The notes under the pieces were generated by a model. It saw nothing but the letters and a program-made list of their open reading frames with translations. It searched no databases and was not told the origin of the DNA. The position numbers were made by a program, and so were the translations under genes. DNA of 64,000 nt, from positions 62,001 through 126,000 of the forward strand of contig QHVE01000011.1 in assembly GCA_003223455.1 (NCBI GenBank), written 5' to 3'. The number at the start of each line of letters is the position of its first letter. Position 1 is the stretch's first letter. Below, piece after piece: positions 62,153-64,000 of this stretch. Source of the DNA: Gemmatimonadota bacterium. GTDB lineage: Bacteria > Gemmatimonadota > Gemmatimonadetes > Gemmatimonadales > Gemmatimonadaceae.

Positions 62153-62428
62153 CTAATCGAGGTGAGCGTGCATGCGGCGCAGCAGGTGCTGGCCGCGGCG
62201 GCGAAGGGCTGGCCGCGTCTCCCAGTTGACATAGTCTCTCAGGAGCCGCGCGGTCTCCGCGCCGGGCCGGCCGGCGAGAAACCCGAGCGCGGCGTAGCGC
62301 CGCATCGGGGACCGGCTGAACAGCTCCCGACGGCTGCGCTGCACCTGTGTTGACCAGACGACGAGCCCTATCGCGAGGCCACCAGCGAATCCCGCGGCGG
62401 CGATCCTGAGGTGCCGTTCCAGGCTCAC
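62153..62428 (-). CDS. Small single-helix membrane protein of unknown function
   Basis: 91 residues. One membrane helix (about 8-26) with a basic, Arg-rich cytoplasmic tail (QRSRRELFSRSPMRRYAALGFLAG...RRRGQHLLRRM) that resembles a single HEAT-like unit. Its start overlaps the recR stop and its stop is 12 bases before mglB, so it is co-transcribed with both. A membrane anchor or partner for MglAB is an attractive but untested idea. Confidence 0.65.
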   Translation of the reverse strand: MSLERHLRIAAAGFAGGLAIGLVVWSTQVQRSRRELFSRSPMRRYAALGFLAGRPGAETARLLRDYVNWETRPALRRRGQHLLRRMHAHLD

Positions 62429-63012
62429 ATCGCCCTCCGGGCCGACAGGGCCTGGGCGATCGTCACACCGTCGGCGTACTCCAGATCACCCCCGACCGGC
62501 AGGCCCCGGGCGATCCGGGTCACCGTGCGCTGGAGGGGAGCCAGCTGCCGCTGGACGTAGAGCGCCGTCGCTTCACCCTCCAGGCTCGGGTTGGTGGCCA
62601 GGATCACCTCCCGGACCTCTTCCTGCTCCACCCGCTGGACGAGCTGCCGGATCGTGAGGTCCTCCGGCGTGATCCCGTCGAGGGGCGAGAGTCGGCCGCC
62701 GAGCACGTGATACTGACCGCGGAACTCCCCCGCGCGCTCGATCGCGCCGATGTCGGCCGCGTCCTCGACCACGCAGATGAGTGCCGCGTCGCGCCGAGGG
62801 TCGCGGCAGATCGAGCAGAGATCCTCCTCGGTGAGGTTGAAGCAGCGCGAGCAGGGCCGGACCTTTTCCGACAGCGTCTGGAGCGCCTGCGCCAGCCGGC
62901 GACTCTGCTCTGGCGGCTGCTTGAGCAGATGGTAGGTCAGTCTGAGCGCCGTCTTCCGCCCGATCCCCGGGAGCCGCGCGAGCTCGCTGGTGAGGTCGTC
63001 GATCGCCGACAC
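62425..63012 (-). CDS. recR: Recombination mediator RecR
   Basis: 195 residues from GTG 63012. Helix-hairpin-helix LPGIGRKTALRLT, zinc finger CSRCFNLTEEDLCSIC and Toprim domain (VVEDAADIGAIE, LATNPSLEGEATALY). With RecF/RecO it loads RecA at gaps. Follows ybaB by 13 bases, the classic dnaX-ybaB-recR order. Confidence 0.95.
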   Translation of the reverse strand: MSAIDDLTSELARLPGIGRKTALRLTYHLLKQPPEQSRRLAQALQTLSEKVRPCSRCFNLTEEDLCSICRDPRRDAALICVVEDAADIGAIERAGEFRGQYHVLGGRLSPLDGITPEDLTIRQLVQRVEQEEVREVILATNPSLEGEATALYVQRQLAPLQRTVTRIARGLPVGGDLEYADGVTIAQALSARRAM

Positions 63013-63025
63013 GTCCGGCGCTCGG

Positions 63026-63337
63026 CTAGAAGGGAAGCTTGAACGGGAGCCCGCCAGTGAGCTTGCCCATCTCCTCCTGCTTCGCCTGCTCGGCCTTCTT
63101 CTGGGCTTCCGTGACGGCGACGAGCAGCAGGTCCTCGAGCATTTCCACATCGCCGGGCACGACGACGCTGGGATCGATCTTGATGGACCGCACCACGCCG
63201 TGCCCGTTGGCCTCGACGGTGACCATGCCGCCACCCGAGGAGGCCCTCACGGTCTGCTGCTGCAGTTCCTGCTCGACCTTTTGCAGGCGGCCCTGCAGCT
63301 CCTGCGCCTGCTGCAGCATCTTCATGAAATCAGCCAT
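63026..63337 (-). CDS. ybaB: YbaB/EbfC nucleoid-associated protein
   Basis: 103 residues. ADFMKMLQQAQELQGRLQKVEQEL at the N-terminus and VTVEANGHGVVRSIKIDPS, the standard YbaB dimer sequence. Binds DNA with little sequence preference. Between dnaX and recR as in most bacteria. Confidence 0.95.
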   Translation of the reverse strand: MADFMKMLQQAQELQGRLQKVEQELQQQTVRASSGGGMVTVEANGHGVVRSIKIDPSVVVPGDVEMLEDLLLVAVTEAQKKAEQAKQEEMGKLTGGLPFKLPF

Positions 63338-63412
63338 CAGTGCGCAACGGATCGAAGAGTAGGAAAGCTAGGCGGCGTCGCTGCATCGAGGCAAGCGATG
63401 CCGAACGAGTGA

Positions 63413-64000
63413 TCAGTCGGCAAGATCCAGATCGAGCGCGTCGATCGCCGCGTCGAGGACCGGGTCCTTCCGCCTCAGCACTGCGATGCGCTCGGAGCGC
63501 ACCATCTCGTCGGTGAGTCGCGTAGGCGGTGTCGTGGCTCCCTCGGGCACACGCACCACGAGGCGCTGCACGCCAGGGAACCACGCGCGCAGTGCCGCTA
63601 CGACGTCGGCCTTCACCGCGTCGATGGCCTGCTCGTAGATCGGATTCGCCTCGTCGAGCGCAAGCGTCACGTCGCCACGCACGTTGACGGCCGCCGGCGC
63701 CGCGTGCTCGAGCGCCGAGGCAGCGACACTCTTCCCCGCCGCGCGCACATGCGCGACGATGTCGTCCCAGCGCTCGACGAGATGGTTCAGGTCGGGCGCG
63801 CCCGCGAGCGCTGCGCTCACCGCCTCCTCGCGCGGTGTACCCGCTCGCGCGGGAGAAGTCGTGACGTCGGTGGCGGCACGGTCCGCGTCGCGGATCACGG
63901 CACGCCAGTCCGACGCCGGCGTATCCAAAGGTGATCGTTCGGCCTTCCGCGTCGCTGAGGCCTGCGCCGACGGCGCGGCGCGGCGCGCGGACGACGGGCC
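63413..64000 (-). CDS. dnaX: DNA polymerase III subunit gamma/tau, C-terminal part (cut by the window end)
   Basis: The last 195 codons of a gene that continues beyond base 64000. The visible part is an Ala/Arg/Ser-rich linker (from 64000) followed by a tau-type C-terminal domain (NHLVERWDDIVAHVRAAG...AALEHA-like segment, then NPIYEQAIDAVKADVVAALRAWF). Assignment rests on that domain and on position directly before ybaB-recR; the ATPase domain lies outside the window. Confidence 0.82.
   Translation of the reverse strand, partial: GPSSARRAAPSAQASATRKAERSPLDTPASDWRAVIRDADRAATDVTTSPARAGTPREEAVSAALAGAPDLNHLVERWDDIVAHVRAAGKSVAASALEHAAPAAVNVRGDVTLALDEANPIYEQAIDAVKADVVAALRAWFPGVQRLVVRVPEGATTPPTRLTDEMVRSERIAVLRRKDPVLDAAIDALDLDLAD

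Noticed and set aside
1-64000. CRISPR array, prophage, integron or biosynthetic gene cluster
   Set aside because: No regularly spaced repeats, integrase, phage structural genes or multi-modular synthases were seen.

Overview
The window reads as chromosomal DNA of a very GC-rich, Gram-negative, didermic bacterium. The mix of genes (several MacB-type ABC permeases with adaptors and TolC-like channels, DUF4142, MglA/MglB, an Amt/PII/outer-membrane-barrel cluster, BshB1 and tryptophan 2,3-dioxygenase) fits the Gemmatimonadota best. That placement is an inference from gene content, not a phylogeny. Coding is dense on both strands. I see no phage, transposase, rRNA, tRNA or CRISPR array.

Layout. 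1-8.4 kb: an assimilatory sulfate-reduction operon (osmC-like, cysN, cysD, cysC, cysH, tauE-like, sulfite reductase, cysK), preceded by a structured leader with a terminator and closed by a strong terminator. 8.4-12.3 kb: nitrogen cluster (ammonium transporter, PII, outer-membrane barrel). 12.4-16.7 kb: adaptor, MacB-type permease and TolC-like channel with no ATPase. 16.7-20.6 kb (minus strand): cation/proton antiporter, ketopantoate reductase, ComM. 20.9-29.1 kb: hybrid sensor kinase, DUF4142 protein facing a SufR-like regulator, GNAT acetyltransferase, radical SAM protein, zinc-protease-like lipoprotein and a small lipoprotein. 29.2-35.3 kb: O-antigen-ligase-like protein, DUF5715/LysM protein, ABC1 kinase, tandem AhbA/B-like protein and small hypotheticals. 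35.3-38.6 kb: pseudokinase-kinase fusion and an aldehyde dehydrogenase. 38.6-42.6 kb: an NtrY-like sensor kinase split in two and carrying a perfect 69-bp inverted repeat. 42.6-52.2 kb: creatininase-family protein, then a TolC/adaptor/ATPase operon with four permeases that look like a duplicated pair. 52.3-56.8 kb: bshB1, tryptophan dioxygenase, kynurenine formamidase, cysteine desulfurase, mnmA. 57.1-64 kb (minus strand): dnaX (cut by the window end), ybaB, recR, a small membrane protein, mglB, mglA, pgsA, cinA, grpE, dnaJ.

How the genes work together. Sulfate is activated (CysDN, CysC), reduced (CysH, siroheme sulfite reductase) and fixed into cysteine (CysK). The sulfur of cysteine is used further on by a cysteine desulfurase next to the tRNA thiolase MnmA, and possibly in bacillithiol (BshB1). 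The Amt/PII pair handles ammonium uptake. Two MacAB-like systems export unknown substrates. The dnaX-ybaB-recR block and grpE-dnaJ are housekeeping.

Most notable observations: the 69-bp perfect inverted repeat that breaks a sensor kinase frame (41.0/41.9 kb); recurring TANNTT boxes a few bases before start codons that lack a Shine-Dalgarno sequence, which suggests leaderless mRNAs; a family of long G/C hairpins at three gene ends; a MITE-like inverted-repeat element at 56.86-57.02 kb; a pseudokinase-kinase fusion; and a mutually exclusive helix/terminator arrangement at the window start.
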